This document shows positions 23,637-31,934 of a stretch of DNA of 35,525 bases, piece after piece; the first letter of the stretch is position 1; every line of letters begins with the position of its first letter. The stretch is taken from NCBI GenBank assembly GCA_004552725.1, contig SFNM01000009.1:1-35525 (forward strand), given 5' to 3'. The notes beneath the pieces are model-generated. The model saw only the letters and a program-made list of their open reading frames with translations, had not been told where the DNA came from and made no database searches. This stretch comes from Bacteroidales bacterium. GTDB lineage: Bacteria; Bacteroidota; Bacteroidia; Bacteroidales; Muribaculaceae. A program made the translations under genes and the position numbers.

Positions 23637-24545
23637 ATGAAACATATCATTTGCATCGGCGAATGTACGCTCGACATCGTTTTCGAAAACTCTCAACCCA
23701 TCGGCTCTATGCCCGGCGGACGCATCATCAATGCCGCTGCCGTCGCTGCTCGCGCCGGATTGCCCGTGCTGATGGCGTCAGAAGTGAGCGACGACCCTGT
23801 CGGTGCTATGATTATCGACTTCCTCCAAAACGCCGGCGTCAACATTTCCTCCCTCGACCGCTTCGTTCAAGGCTCTTCGCCTCTGATGATTTTCTCCGAC
23901 AGCAGCGACGGTGAATACAACATCACTCGATACGAAAACTACGGCGACGGCGGCTTCGACATCGTGTGGCCTCGCGTGTCAGACCAAACCATCGTGGTGT
24001 TCGGCGGTTTTTATGTCCTCGACCCCAGAATGCGCCAACGTCTCGTGCCTTTCTTGCAAAACTGCGCCGAGCGCCATGCCACTATGATATATGTTCCCGG
24101 CTTCCCTCCGCAAATGGTGAGCCGCATCACAAAAGTAATGCCCGCTATCCTCGACAACCTCGAACTCGCCGACATGGTCATCACACGCAGCGCTGACCTC
24201 CGTCACATCTTCGACACCGACGATGCCGCTAATTGCTACCACAATCATATCGACTACTATTGCCACTCTTTGCTCAACGTCGACACAGCATCCGGACATC
24301 TTCAATTCTTCAGCGGCAACGACATCTCCGCTATCGATGTCCCAACCCCGATTTGCGGCTCTTTACTTTGGAACGCCGGCGCTATTGCAGGCACCGCTCG
24401 CGCAATCTACGACAACGGCTTCTCCGCCAAAGACCTCGACAATACCACCACTGAATTGCGCAACTCCATTTTGAACGAAGCCGCCCGATTGGCTACCGAC
24501 TGCTGCCACACCATCGACAATTCTTGGAAACTACGTCTCAAATAA
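23637..24545 (+). CDS. PfkB-fold carbohydrate kinase homologue with lost catalytic motif (probable pseudokinase)
   Basis: 302 residues of ribokinase/PfkB fold: N-terminal IGECTLDIVFE, PGGRIINAAAVAARAG (26-41) and EVSDDPVGAMIIDFL match family motif 1. The C-terminal motif, normally [D]TTGAGDxFxAG with the catalytic Asp and anion hole, reads PTPICGSLLWNAGAIAG (236-252), leaving Leu243 where the Asp should be and no GAGD. The mid-protein DPN-type motif is also changed (IYVPGFPP). The frame is intact and codon use normal, so this is a conserved but probably non-catalytic protein, perhaps binding a sugar phosphate or regulating a partner. It follows the isomerase by 11 bases. Confidence 0.82.
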   Translation: MKHIICIGECTLDIVFENSQPIGSMPGGRIINAAAVAARAGLPVLMASEVSDDPVGAMIIDFLQNAGVNISSLDRFVQGSSPLMIFSDSSDGEYNITRYENYGDGGFDIVWPRVSDQTIVVFGGFYVLDPRMRQRLVPFLQNCAERHATMIYVPGFPPQMVSRITKVMPAILDNLELADMVITRSADLRHIFDTDDAANCYHNHIDYYCHSLLNVDTASGHLQFFSGNDISAIDVPTPICGSLLWNAGAIAGTARAIYDNGFSAKDLDNTTTELRNSILNEAARLATDCCHTIDNSWKLRLK

Positions 24546-24571
24546 CAACCCTATTACATTATTATATATAT

Positions 24572-25060
24572 ATGGCTACTTCTTTATCACATAGCGCTCC
24601 CAACCCCTTCGCCGCTAAACTCGGCGGAGAAGTGCGCATCGGTATCGTCACCGCTGAATGGAACTCGCATATCACCCATGCCCTGCGCGATGGTGCCATC
24701 AACACTCTGAAAGCCAACGGCGTTCAGGATATTGATTGCTTCGACGTCCCCGGCGCTATCGAACTCACATTCGGCGCCTCACAACTCATCGAATCTGGAT
24801 TGTTCGACGCCGTTATCGTGTTCGGTTGCGTCATTCGTGGCGGCACACCACATTTCGACTATGTGTGTCAAAGTGTCACCCAAGGCATCACTCAACTCAA
24901 TGCCGACTGCGACATCCCCGTGATTTTCGGCGTCCTCACCGTCGACTGCGAGCAAGATGCGCTCGACCGCGCCGGTGGCGCCCTTGGCAACAAGGGCTGC
25001 GAGGCCGCCGATGCTGCCCTGAAAATGTGCCAATTCGTGGAACAAGTAAAAGACCTTTAA
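24572..25060 (+). CDS. ribH: 6,7-dimethyl-8-ribityllumazine synthase
   Basis: Penultimate riboflavin step, joining 5-amino-6-ribitylaminouracil and 3,4-dihydroxy-2-butanone 4-phosphate; forms icosahedral or pentameric shells. 162 residues from the ATG at 24572 (MATSLSHSAPNPFAAKL); the frame upstream to 24524 is not used. Seen: IVTAEWNSHIT, VPGAIELTFGA, GCVIRGGTPHFDYV with the conserved His, VIFGVLTVDCEQDALDRAGG and NKGCEAADAAL. No other riboflavin genes are adjacent. Confidence 0.95.
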   Translation: MATSLSHSAPNPFAAKLGGEVRIGIVTAEWNSHITHALRDGAINTLKANGVQDIDCFDVPGAIELTFGASQLIESGLFDAVIVFGCVIRGGTPHFDYVCQSVTQGITQLNADCDIPVIFGVLTVDCEQDALDRAGGALGNKGCEAADAALKMCQFVEQVKDL

Positions 25061-25065
25061 CCCTT

Positions 25066-25503
25066 ATGCGATATATCCTATTGTTTATCATCGCTTTGGC
25101 CTCACTCTTGGCCGCTTGCGTCGACAATTCGCCCGCAGGTCGTTTGGCCGATGCTCTGGCCGCTCGCGAAATGGGCGACACTGCCGAGTGTTTGTCCGCC
25201 TGCGATGACCTGATGCTCGACTCTGCCGCGTTCAACCAACTCTCCCCTTCTCAACTCTGCACCCTCGCCGAGATATTCACCACTCTCGAAACCGATGCAG
25301 AAACCGCCGACGCTCAGGCTACCCGATGCATCCACCGCGCTCGAACATTGAACCCCGACTCCGTAGTCGAATTCCTTCGCACTTGCCCCACCGACATTTC
25401 CATGCACCTTTACACGCTGATGAGCGTGGGCGCAAGCCTCGATATGCCGCGCGACTCGCTCTTGCGCGACGATGATTTCTATCACGACTCTATTCCGCAA
25501 TAA
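25066..25503 (+). CDS. Putative lipoprotein of unknown function
   Basis: 145 residues. Signal peptide with lipobox LLAAC (Cys18), so probably membrane anchored. The mature part is helical and Cys/Asp-rich (AECLSACDDLMLDSAAF, FTTLETDAETADAQATRCI), resembling a TPR-like helical fold. ATG at 25066, 5 bases after ribH. Its stop overlaps the next start by one base (TAATG). No family recognised. Confidence 0.72.
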   Translation: MRYILLFIIALASLLAACVDNSPAGRLADALAAREMGDTAECLSACDDLMLDSAAFNQLSPSQLCTLAEIFTTLETDAETADAQATRCIHRARTLNPDSVVEFLRTCPTDISMHLYTLMSVGASLDMPRDSLLRDDDFYHDSIPQ

Positions 25504-25838
25504 TGGCTACTGATTGGCACGATAGTTTGAAAGCACTGCTTGGCGACCAACCCGTCGAACCGGAGCAACCTACACCCGCCGCTCAGTCCCAAGCACCTCA
25601 AGAGCGGGCGCGGCTTGACATCATCACCGAACGCAAAGGACGTGGTGGCAAAGTAGCCACTATCGTTACCGGCTTCACTGTCGACGACAATACAGTGGCC
25701 GAAATTGCCGCTCAACTACGTCGCAAACTCGGCACCGGTGGCTCAGCACGCGGCGGCGAAATCCTCATTCAAGGCAACCGTAGCGCAGATGTGGCTCGCG
25801 CTCTTTCCGATATGGGCCTCAAAAACAGAATAATATGA
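25503..25838 (+). CDS. SUI1/eIF1-like translation factor (YciH family)
   Basis: 111 residues. After a Pro/Gln-rich N-terminal 35 residues comes the SUI1 fold: ERKGRGGKVATIVTGF, LRRKLGTGGSARGGEILIQGN and a C-terminal helix. Bacterial YciH proteins are eIF1 relatives thought to affect start-codon selection or stress translation. Start and stop overlap the flanking genes (1 and 4 bases), so translation is coupled. Confidence 0.93.
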   Translation: MATDWHDSLKALLGDQPVEPEQPTPAAQSQAPQERARLDIITERKGRGGKVATIVTGFTVDDNTVAEIAAQLRRKLGTGGSARGGEILIQGNRSADVARALSDMGLKNRII

Positions 25839-26554
25839 ACACTCTCGATACTATCAAACAGCGCTGCTCCTCGCGCTCTTTCACCAACGATACCCCCTCG
25901 GCCGATTTGCTGCGCCAATTATGCGCTTTCTCACCTTACCTCCGTGTAATCGACCCCGAAGCCTTAGGTAATGCTCGAATAGGCACCTATGGGGTAATTA
26001 CCGGACGCCCCGCTTACGTGGCCGCAGTGGGCAACCCGCTGCAAGCCGGTATCGACGGCGAAAAGTTAGTAATCGAACTCACTCGCCGCGGACTCGCCAC
26101 TTGCTGGCTCGGAGCCACATTCAGCCGCTCCACCGCCAATAAGGCGCTCCAACTTCCCGACGACAAAGATATTATCGCAGTTATCGCCATCGGCTCATCA
26201 ACCAAATTGCGTCGCCCCGTCGACTGGATTATGCACGTAGGCGCGCGCGGCGGTCAGCGAAAACCTTTGACCGACCTATGCATCGAAGGCCAGCCCTCTG
26301 CCCAAATTGCCGACGGGGTTGAGGCTATGCGATTAGCACCATCTGCCTATAACCGACAGCCTTGGCGCTTTGCTTTCCTCGCCGATGGCTCCATCGAAGT
26401 CCACGGCATCGCCGGCGATTACCTGATGCTCGACTGCGGCATCGCCATCGCCCACTTCCTCCTTCTCCATCCCGAATACGAACCGACCGCCGCACCATCG
26501 CCGCGCCCGGGCCTCTCACCCATCGCCACCCTAAAGCAACAAGCCAACAGTTAA
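25835..26554 (+). CDS. Nitroreductase-family protein
   Basis: 239 residues with an FMN nitroreductase-like split: an N-terminal RCSSRSF motif, GEKLVIELTRRGLATCWLGATF (interior helix), and a C-terminal half beginning with RLAPSAYNRQPWRF, the second FMN-contact motif. The order of the halves resembles the putative TM nitroreductase (PF14512) group in which the two halves are similar to each other. Substrate unknown. The ATG overlaps the SUI1 gene stop (ATGA). A C-rich repeat follows its stop. Confidence 0.82.
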   Translation: MNTLDTIKQRCSSRSFTNDTPSADLLRQLCAFSPYLRVIDPEALGNARIGTYGVITGRPAYVAAVGNPLQAGIDGEKLVIELTRRGLATCWLGATFSRSTANKALQLPDDKDIIAVIAIGSSTKLRRPVDWIMHVGARGGQRKPLTDLCIEGQPSAQIADGVEAMRLAPSAYNRQPWRFAFLADGSIEVHGIAGDYLMLDCGIAIAHFLLLHPEYEPTAAPSPRPGLSPIATLKQQANS

Positions 26555-26600
26555 CCCGTCCCCCGTCCCTCGTCCCCCCTTAACTCGTCCCTAATTACCC
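26555..26600 (+). repeat. C-rich heptamer-like repeat between the nitroreductase gene and rnz
   Basis: CGTCCC occurs at 26557, 26564, 26571 and 26586, the first three exactly 7 bases apart, in a tract that on the minus strand reads as G-rich GGGACG repeats. It fills most of the 55-base gap to rnz. Seen directly; meaning unknown. Confidence 0.5.
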
Positions 26601-26609
26601 CTTCAAGAT

Positions 26610-27524
26610 ATGACTTTCAGCGTAAACATACTCGGATGCGGATCTGCCACACCAACGGCTCGTCATCTTCCATCGTCGCAAGTAATCAACTTCCGCGAAC
26701 AACTCATGATGATCGACTGTGGCGAAGGGGCTCAGCGTCAATACCGTATGATGCGCCTGAAGTTCTCACGACTCAACCATATTTTCATCTCTCACCTCCA
26801 CGGCGACCACTTCTTCGGTCTGCCCGGACTACTTTCCACATTGGCCCTACACGAAGTTGGCGGTACTATCGTCATTCATACTTTCCAACAAGGCGTTGAA
26901 TACCTCCGCCGCACTATGGACCTCTTTTGCTCCGACACATCGTTCAATATCGAATACGATGTCATTACACCGGAGCATCGAGTGATTTTAGACACCAAAG
27001 CGCTCACCGTGGAGACATTCCCGCTGAAACACCGTGTGCCAACCGTCGGTTTTATCTTCCGCGAAAAGCCAAAACCACGACATATTCGCCCCGATATGAT
27101 TGCCTTTCACCAAGTGCCCGTGGCTCAAATCAATGCCATTCGCGAAGGAGCCGACTTCATGCGACCCGACGGACGTATCATTCCAAACGCTCTACTCACC
27201 ACCGACGCCAACCCCTCTCTGAGTTACGCTTACTGCTCCGACACCGCATTCGACCCCAAAATCGCTGAATTTCTGCGGGGCGTTGACACCATTTACCACG
27301 AAGCAACATATCTACTCGACAACGCCCACAAGGCTGCTCCACGCGGCCATTCCACCGCTGCCGAAGCCGGACAAATTGCCCAAGCAGCAGGCGCTCGACG
27401 TCTCATTTTGGGCCATTACTCGCAAGCATACACCGACGACAGCCTCTTTGCCCGGGAAGCCGCCACTACATTCAACGGCGAAATCATCGCCGCAACCGAA
27501 GGCCTCACCATCGACTTGTTATGA
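26610..27524 (+). CDS. rnz: Ribonuclease Z
   Basis: Zinc-dependent endonuclease that trims the 3' end of tRNA precursors. 304 residues, normal short form. Metallo-beta-lactamase core motif SHLHGDHFFGLPG (61-73), DCGEG at 36-40, YCSDTAF with the metal Asp, HEATYL, HSTAAEAG and LILGHYS near the end. It overlaps tadA by four bases (ATGA), an apt pairing with another tRNA enzyme. Confidence 0.96.
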   Translation: MTFSVNILGCGSATPTARHLPSSQVINFREQLMMIDCGEGAQRQYRMMRLKFSRLNHIFISHLHGDHFFGLPGLLSTLALHEVGGTIVIHTFQQGVEYLRRTMDLFCSDTSFNIEYDVITPEHRVILDTKALTVETFPLKHRVPTVGFIFREKPKPRHIRPDMIAFHQVPVAQINAIREGADFMRPDGRIIPNALLTTDANPSLSYAYCSDTAFDPKIAEFLRGVDTIYHEATYLLDNAHKAAPRGHSTAAEAGQIAQAAGARRLILGHYSQAYTDDSLFAREAATTFNGEIIAATEGLTIDLL

Positions 27525-27964
27525 ACACCCTCTCCGACGAATACTTCATGCAGCAGGCTCTGCGACAAGCACGTAATGCCGCCGCACAAGGCGAGATACC
27601 CGTCGGTGCCGTGATCGTGGTCAACGACCGCATCGTCGGCGCAGGGCACAATCTCACCGAGACCTTGCGCGATGTCACCGCTCATGCCGAGATACAAGCA
27701 ATCACAGCCGCCGCTGCCGAACGCGATGCCAAGTATCTCTCCGACGCAACCCTCTATGTCACCCTCGAACCTTGTGTGATGTGTGCCGGTGCCATCGGTT
27801 GGGCCCAAATACGCCGCATCGTCATCGGGGCTCGCGACCCGCGCCGCGGCTTCTCCGCCATGATGAGCGCCTCACCATTCCATCCTAAAGCCGAAGTAGT
27901 GTGGGATGTGTGCGCCGACCAATGCCTCCAACTTGTTACCGACTTCTTTAAAAAACGACGCTGA
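27521..27964 (+). CDS. tadA: tRNA-specific adenosine deaminase
   Basis: Deaminates A34 of tRNA-Arg(ACG) to inosine. 147 residues. Zinc and catalytic residues seen: HAE (His55, Glu57) and PCVMC (Cys85, Cys88). Typical start (EYFMQQALRQARNAAAQGEIPVGAVIV) and ARDPRRG near the end. One-base overlap with the lpxB start (TGATG). Confidence 0.95.
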   Translation: MNTLSDEYFMQQALRQARNAAAQGEIPVGAVIVVNDRIVGAGHNLTETLRDVTAHAEIQAITAAAAERDAKYLSDATLYVTLEPCVMCAGAIGWAQIRRIVIGARDPRRGFSAMMSASPFHPKAEVVWDVCADQCLQLVTDFFKKRR

Positions 27965-29091
27965 TGCATTACTTCCTTATTGCCGGAGAGGCTTCCGGCG
28001 ACCTCCATGCCGCCGCGCTGATACGCGCCCTGCGCCAATCCGACCCCGAGGCACGCTTCTCGTTCCTCGGTGGCGACCTTATGGCCGAAGCCGCCGGATG
28101 CAGTCCCATAATCCACTATCGTTCAATGGCTTATATGGGCTTCTGCGAGGTAATACGCCACCTACCGCAAGTGCTTGGCAATCTCTCCAAGGCACGCAAA
28201 GCATTGCTCCAGGCCAAGCCCGACTGCTTCATTCCAGTCGACTACCCTTCGTTCAATTTGAAAGTGGCCAAAACGGCTGCCAAAGCCGGTATTCCCGTAT
28301 ATTATTACATCTCCCCCAAGATATGGGCCTGGAAACAATGGCGCGTGCGAACTATCCGCCGCATCGTGGATAAAGTGTTGTGTATCTTGCCATTTGAGCC
28401 CCAATGGTACGCCGACCACGGCTACGACCGCGCCGTATACGTAGGAAATCCGTCGGTCGAAGAACTCAAAGCCGCCATCGACGCAACTCCCGACCGCGAA
28501 ACCTTCTGCCGCTCTCACCGATTGCGTTCCAACCGCCAACTGTTGGCCCTGCTTCCGGGCAGCCGTCGCGGCGAAATCCGCAAAAATTTGCCGATAATGG
28601 ATGCTGTGGCCCGCCGCTTTCCGCAATACACCATCGCCGTGGCCGCTGCTCCCGGCATCGACGACGATTTTTACGCTCCATTCACCAAATTTTCTTTGGT
28701 GCGCAACGACACCCACGCCCTGCTACGCCATGCACATGCCGCCATCGTCACCTCCGGAACCGCCACCCTCGAAGCAGCCTTGGCCAATACCCCACAAGTA
28801 GTTACATACCGCTCCAACGGCTCGAAAATTTTCTACAACATCATGAAGCACGTGCTAAGCGTAAAGCACGTCACACTGCCCAACCTTATCGAAGACCGCA
28901 CCATCATTCCCGAAATGCTCATGCACCAATGCAATGTAGAAGATGTGTCGACCCAACTCAGCACAATCATGGCCGACAATGCCCCGGCACGCCTGGCCCA
29001 ATTGGAAGGCTACGCTGCTATGCGCACCACCCTCGGCTCCAACCAAGCCGCCGCATCCGCCGCCGCAATCATCCTCTCCGCCATCCCCTAA
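27964..29091 (+). CDS. lpxB: Lipid-A-disaccharide synthase
   Basis: Membrane-peripheral GT19 enzyme joining lipid X and UDP-diacylglucosamine into the lipid A disaccharide. 375 residues. N-terminal IAGEASGDLHAA, FLGGDLM, PVDYPSFNLKVA, YYISPKIWAWKQWR, LPFEPQWY and late TSGTATLEAAL with VTYRS are the family landmarks. It is last in the coupled run begun by the arabinose-5-phosphate isomerase gene, and faces the convergent LPS-core kinase gene across a bidirectional hairpin. Confidence 0.96.
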   Translation: MHYFLIAGEASGDLHAAALIRALRQSDPEARFSFLGGDLMAEAAGCSPIIHYRSMAYMGFCEVIRHLPQVLGNLSKARKALLQAKPDCFIPVDYPSFNLKVAKTAAKAGIPVYYYISPKIWAWKQWRVRTIRRIVDKVLCILPFEPQWYADHGYDRAVYVGNPSVEELKAAIDATPDRETFCRSHRLRSNRQLLALLPGSRRGEIRKNLPIMDAVARRFPQYTIAVAAAPGIDDDFYAPFTKFSLVRNDTHALLRHAHAAIVTSGTATLEAALANTPQVVTYRSNGSKIFYNIMKHVLSVKHVTLPNLIEDRTIIPEMLMHQCNVEDVSTQLSTIMADNAPARLAQLEGYAAMRTTLGSNQAAASAAAIILSAIP

Positions 29092-29186
29092 CCCCGCCCT
29101 GGCATGAAAATTAGGTAATTTTCAGCGAATTAGCAAACGACATCACATTTTTATGAGGGAATATTAAAAAATGGAGCAACAAAGTG

Positions 29187-29210
29187 AGCACCGCGGCTTC
29201 CCGCGGTGCT
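29187..29210. terminator. Hairpin between convergent lpxB and WaaP-like genes
   Basis: Perfect 10-bp stem AGCACCGCGG / CCGCGGTGCT (29187-29196, 29201-29210) with a CTTC tetraloop. There is no immediate U-tract on either strand (on the minus strand a T-rich tract comes about 17 bases later), so it may be a processing hairpin or a weak terminator. Confidence 0.55.
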
Positions 29211-29240
29211 ATCGTGCCCATACTTTGTGGGATAAGGGTG

Positions 29241-29945
29241 TTAGTGGCGGGAGCGGAAGGCTGCACGAGCCAGGGGCAATACGATGGCCGGGGGTATGCC
29301 GATGACTTTGGAGTAGGCGTTGGCCAAGTATTCGAGGTCGTCGAGATAGTCGGTGATGGTGCTGAAATTGAGCATCAGGAATTTGCGGCGGTTTTCGTCG
29401 AAGCGCATACGATTTATGTCGACCAATTGGATGTCGAACGAGCCGTCGGGCTCGCGGCGATAGAGCACGTTGCCTTGGGAGAAGTCCTTCATCCACACCT
29501 CTTTGCGATGTAATTCAGCCATCACTTGCGCCACGGCATCAAGCACGTTGTGGCAGATTCCTTTGCCATGGATTTGGCGCACGTCGTTATAGCCTTGCAA
29601 TTGTTCGCTCACGAAGTATGAGCGGCCAAACAGCGGGCCACGCATCACTTCCACGAAGCCTAAGGGCTCGGGGGTGTGGAAGCCGACTCGGCGCAAGCGT
29701 TCAGCGTGGAAGTAGGCGCGACGCGCCTTGCTGTCGCGGAATGTGCCGTAAACTATCTGATTGATAATGTGGGGAATATGAAAGCACTTAATGTTGATTT
29801 CGCGACCGAGTTCTTTGCTGAAGCATTTTACCACATGATTGCGGCCTTGATACACGTCGACGGCATCTGCCGGCAGTTGGCCTTCGGAGAGTTGGCGCAG
29901 TAGGGGGCGCAACTCGTCTAATTCGGTATGGATTTTAACACTCAT
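29241..29945 (-). CDS. Lipopolysaccharide core kinase-like protein (WaaP/Kdo kinase family)
   Basis: Kinase-fold protein expected to phosphorylate LPS core sugar on the inner membrane face. 234 residues. Lys53 in NIKCFH is the likely ATP lysine; the catalytic loop is KDFSQGNVLY (Asp154, Asn159) and the metal motif VDINRM (Asp176), all intact. It overlaps the upstream glycosyltransferase by 11 bases as the third gene of an LPS-core operon. Sugar specificity (Kdo or heptose) cannot be told. Confidence 0.85.
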   Translation of the reverse strand: MSVKIHTELDELRPLLRQLSEGQLPADAVDVYQGRNHVVKCFSKELGREINIKCFHIPHIINQIVYGTFRDSKARRAYFHAERLRRVGFHTPEPLGFVEVMRGPLFGRSYFVSEQLQGYNDVRQIHGKGICHNVLDAVAQVMAELHRKEVWMKDFSQGNVLYRREPDGSFDIQLVDINRMRFDENRRKFLMLNFSTITDYLDDLEYLANAYSKVIGIPPAIVLPLARAAFRSRH

Positions 29946-30990
29946 TGTAAATTTCTTCGATTAAATCGACCATTTTGGCATAGTCGCAAGCGGTAATAAA
30001 TTGACGATAGCCGGAGATGGCTATGTTGGCGCGTTGTTCGGCATTAGAGATGAGCGAGCGCAACGCATCGGCCAAGGCAACGCTGTCGCCGGCGGGGAAT
30101 GTCAGCGCTTGGGTGTCGACTTTGAGGTCTTCGTCTCCGGCATCCGACATCACCACTGCCACCCCTTGCGACAGGGCTTCCAACACGGCCATACGCGTGC
30201 CACAGGGTTGTGTGTCGGGCACCACCGCTATCCGGGATTTTTGCATCTCGGGATAAATATCATCCACATGGCCAAGCCATTGGATGCGGTCGTTGATGTC
30301 GAGCGCACGAGCCAGGCGCACCGCCGGCATTACATAGCGGCCCAATCCGGTGCCGCACACTGCCAAGCGCCAGTCGAGCGACTTGAGCGTGCCCAATGCT
30401 TGTATCAGCACTTCCAAGCCTTTGCCGGGAGCAATCCGGCGAGCATAAATGATTTGGGGCACCGTTGGCTCGAACGGGGTGACCGAACGCATCGGGGCAA
30501 GCACCGAAGTGGGAACCACAGCGCAACGTTTGGCCGCGGGAACTTTGCCGGCGGCCTTTAGGGCTTGGGCGGACTCAAACACTATTGCATCGAGCATGGC
30601 GAGCAACGAGGCGGTAGATGGGTTGTCGGGCAGTGGAGTTGCCGAGCGGTTGGTCAGCACCACGCGCACTTGCTCCGGCCGGCGGCACAAGCGCCGCGCA
30701 GCCACGGCCACGGCAGCATCGTTGAGGTTGTAGGTATGCACCACAGTGCGGCCTTGAAGATGGTTGAGGCGATTGGCCAAACTGACGCGCGACACCACAT
30801 CCCACCAGCCGCCCAATCGCAATTTGCCGGCCCACAAATCCTCTTTGGCGAAGGGTGTGTACACTGCCTCGAAGCCACGGGTGAACACCTCTACATGATG
30901 TCCGCGACGGCGCAAGGTGGTGGCCAAATCGAGCGCATAGCGCTCCGTGCCGCTCCACCATTTATTGGAAAGCAGGTGCAATACGTTCAT
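29935..30990 (-). CDS. Glycosyltransferase family 4 (GT-B) protein
   Basis: 351 residues from the ATG at 30990 (MNVLHLLSNKWWSGTERYALDL); a TTG two codons earlier is also in frame. GT-B fold: the N-terminal GGTERY-like acceptor-site segment, then a C-terminal nucleotide-sugar domain with IIYARRIAPGKGLEVLI, RLAVCGTGLG, IQWLGHVDDIY and the donor-binding PDTQPCGTRMAVLEALSQGVAVV, where the usual E-x7-E ends at Glu in VLEAL. Likely adds a sugar to LPS core. Starts 2 bases after the family 2 enzyme stop. Confidence 0.88.
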   Translation of the reverse strand: MNVLHLLSNKWWSGTERYALDLATTLRRRGHHVEVFTRGFEAVYTPFAKEDLWAGKLRLGGWWDVVSRVSLANRLNHLQGRTVVHTYNLNDAAVAVAARRLCRRPEQVRVVLTNRSATPLPDNPSTASLLAMLDAIVFESAQALKAAGKVPAAKRCAVVPTSVLAPMRSVTPFEPTVPQIIYARRIAPGKGLEVLIQALGTLKSLDWRLAVCGTGLGRYVMPAVRLARALDINDRIQWLGHVDDIYPEMQKSRIAVVPDTQPCGTRMAVLEALSQGVAVVMSDAGDEDLKVDTQALTFPAGDSVALADALRSLISNAEQRANIAISGYRQFITACDYAKMVDLIEEIYNEC

Positions 30991-30992
30991 TA

Positions 30993-31754
30993 TCAATGTT
31001 TTTCGATAATAATATGGCGAGCCATACGATAGGCCTCGTATTGGGTGCGAGCCTTGCGACGAGCAATCAAAAAGCCTTTAGAGCCATCGAGCCAAGCGGC
31101 TTGGCGCACGTAGCAACGCAGAAATTCGCCCACGGCATGCAAGGCGGGAGCCATAGAACTGATGGAGGTGTGGGCGGCAGCCAATATCTTTGCCTTGAGC
31201 GAAGCAAGTCGGTTTTCTTTTAAGTAAAATTCTTGGATGGTAGAGCAGCGATAGTGGTGGATTGTGCCGGGTAGTCGGCAAGGAGTCACGCTGTCGGAGA
31301 AAGTGAGTTGGTCGGCCACATCGCGCAAGTCCCAGTTGGCATAGCGTTTATTGAACAATCGCACCTGGGCTTCAGGCTCATAACCGCTATGGCGCACCGC
31401 TTTGCCGCAGAAATAGTTTTGTATCATCACTGAATACACTCGATGGTCGAAGCCTTTGGCCTTTTGCTCTATCAAAAACGAGCGTAAATCCTCGCTAATC
31501 ACCTCGTCGGCATCGATTGAAAGCACATAATTGTTGGAGGTTAAGCGAGCAGCATACTGCCGTTGCGAGCCGAAGCCCGAAAATTCGCGTTGGGTGATTT
31601 TACATCCATACTTGCTGCATATTTCGATGGTACGGTCGTTGCTATACGAATCAACGACAATAATCTCATCTACAACGCCTTGAAGGGCGTTGAGACATCG
31701 CTCGAGGTTCTGCTCCTCGTTGCGAGTGATAATGGTGGCTGATATTGCGTCCAT
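30993..31754 (-). CDS. Glycosyltransferase family 2, KdtX/WaaE-like
   Basis: 253 residues from the ATG at 31754 (MDAISATIITRNEEQNLERC); a TTG eight codons upstream overlaps the -7 box and is rejected. GT-A fold with VVDSYSNDRT, the DAD metal motif (81-83) in LSIDADEVIS and a C-terminal basic helix. The pattern matches the beta-glycosyltransferases of LPS inner core (KdtX/WaaE type). It begins the three-gene LPS-core operon and is divergent from the AspT-like transporter gene. Confidence 0.88.
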   Translation of the reverse strand: MDAISATIITRNEEQNLERCLNALQGVVDEIIVVDSYSNDRTIEICSKYGCKITQREFSGFGSQRQYAARLTSNNYVLSIDADEVISEDLRSFLIEQKAKGFDHRVYSVMIQNYFCGKAVRHSGYEPEAQVRLFNKRYANWDLRDVADQLTFSDSVTPCRLPGTIHHYRCSTIQEFYLKENRLASLKAKILAAAHTSISSMAPALHAVGEFLRCYVRQAAWLDGSKGFLIARRKARTQYEAYRMARHIIIEKH

Positions 31755-31775
31755 GGCACTGACGGTAAATTTCTG

Positions 31776-31783
31776 CAAATATA
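31776..31783 (-). promoter_or_regulatory. -7 box of the LPS-core glycosyltransferase operon promoter
   Basis: Minus strand TATATTTG fits TAnnTTTG, 21 bases before the ATG at 31754. The upstream element is weak (TTGGG at about 22 bases). Confidence 0.6.
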
Positions 31784-31897
31784 GCGATTTTTAACGAAAT
31801 TTTCCCAATCCGACAAAAAAAATTGCAAGAAAAAATTCGCTATGGTAAAATCACCTCACCTCGATGCTCCTTATTTTATAGGAAATACGGAGGAGTC

Positions 31898-31928
31898 TTG
31901 GTGGATTGGGTAAAAATTGTTAACTTTG
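31898..31928 (+). promoter_or_regulatory. Promoter of the AspT-like transporter gene
   Basis: TTGG at 31898-31901, 19-base spacer and TAACTTTG at 31921-31928, a consensus match. The leader to the ATG at 32086 is about 150 bases, unusually long here. The rest of the 331-base gap (31755-32085) holds the divergent promoter and the leader described next. Confidence 0.8.
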
Positions 31929-31934
31929 CAGAAA

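Noticed and set aside
24572..25060. Lumazine synthase as a possible encapsulated cargo or alternative shell linked to the capsid cassette
   Set aside because: It is a normal ribH in a separate operon with its own promoter; nothing beyond proximity connects it with the capsid-like gene.
31842..31913. 23-codon ORF (MVKSPHLDAPYFIGNTEESW...) in the divergent promoter gap
   Set aside because: It lies upstream of the mapped-looking promoter and has no promoter or coupling of its own; most likely chance.
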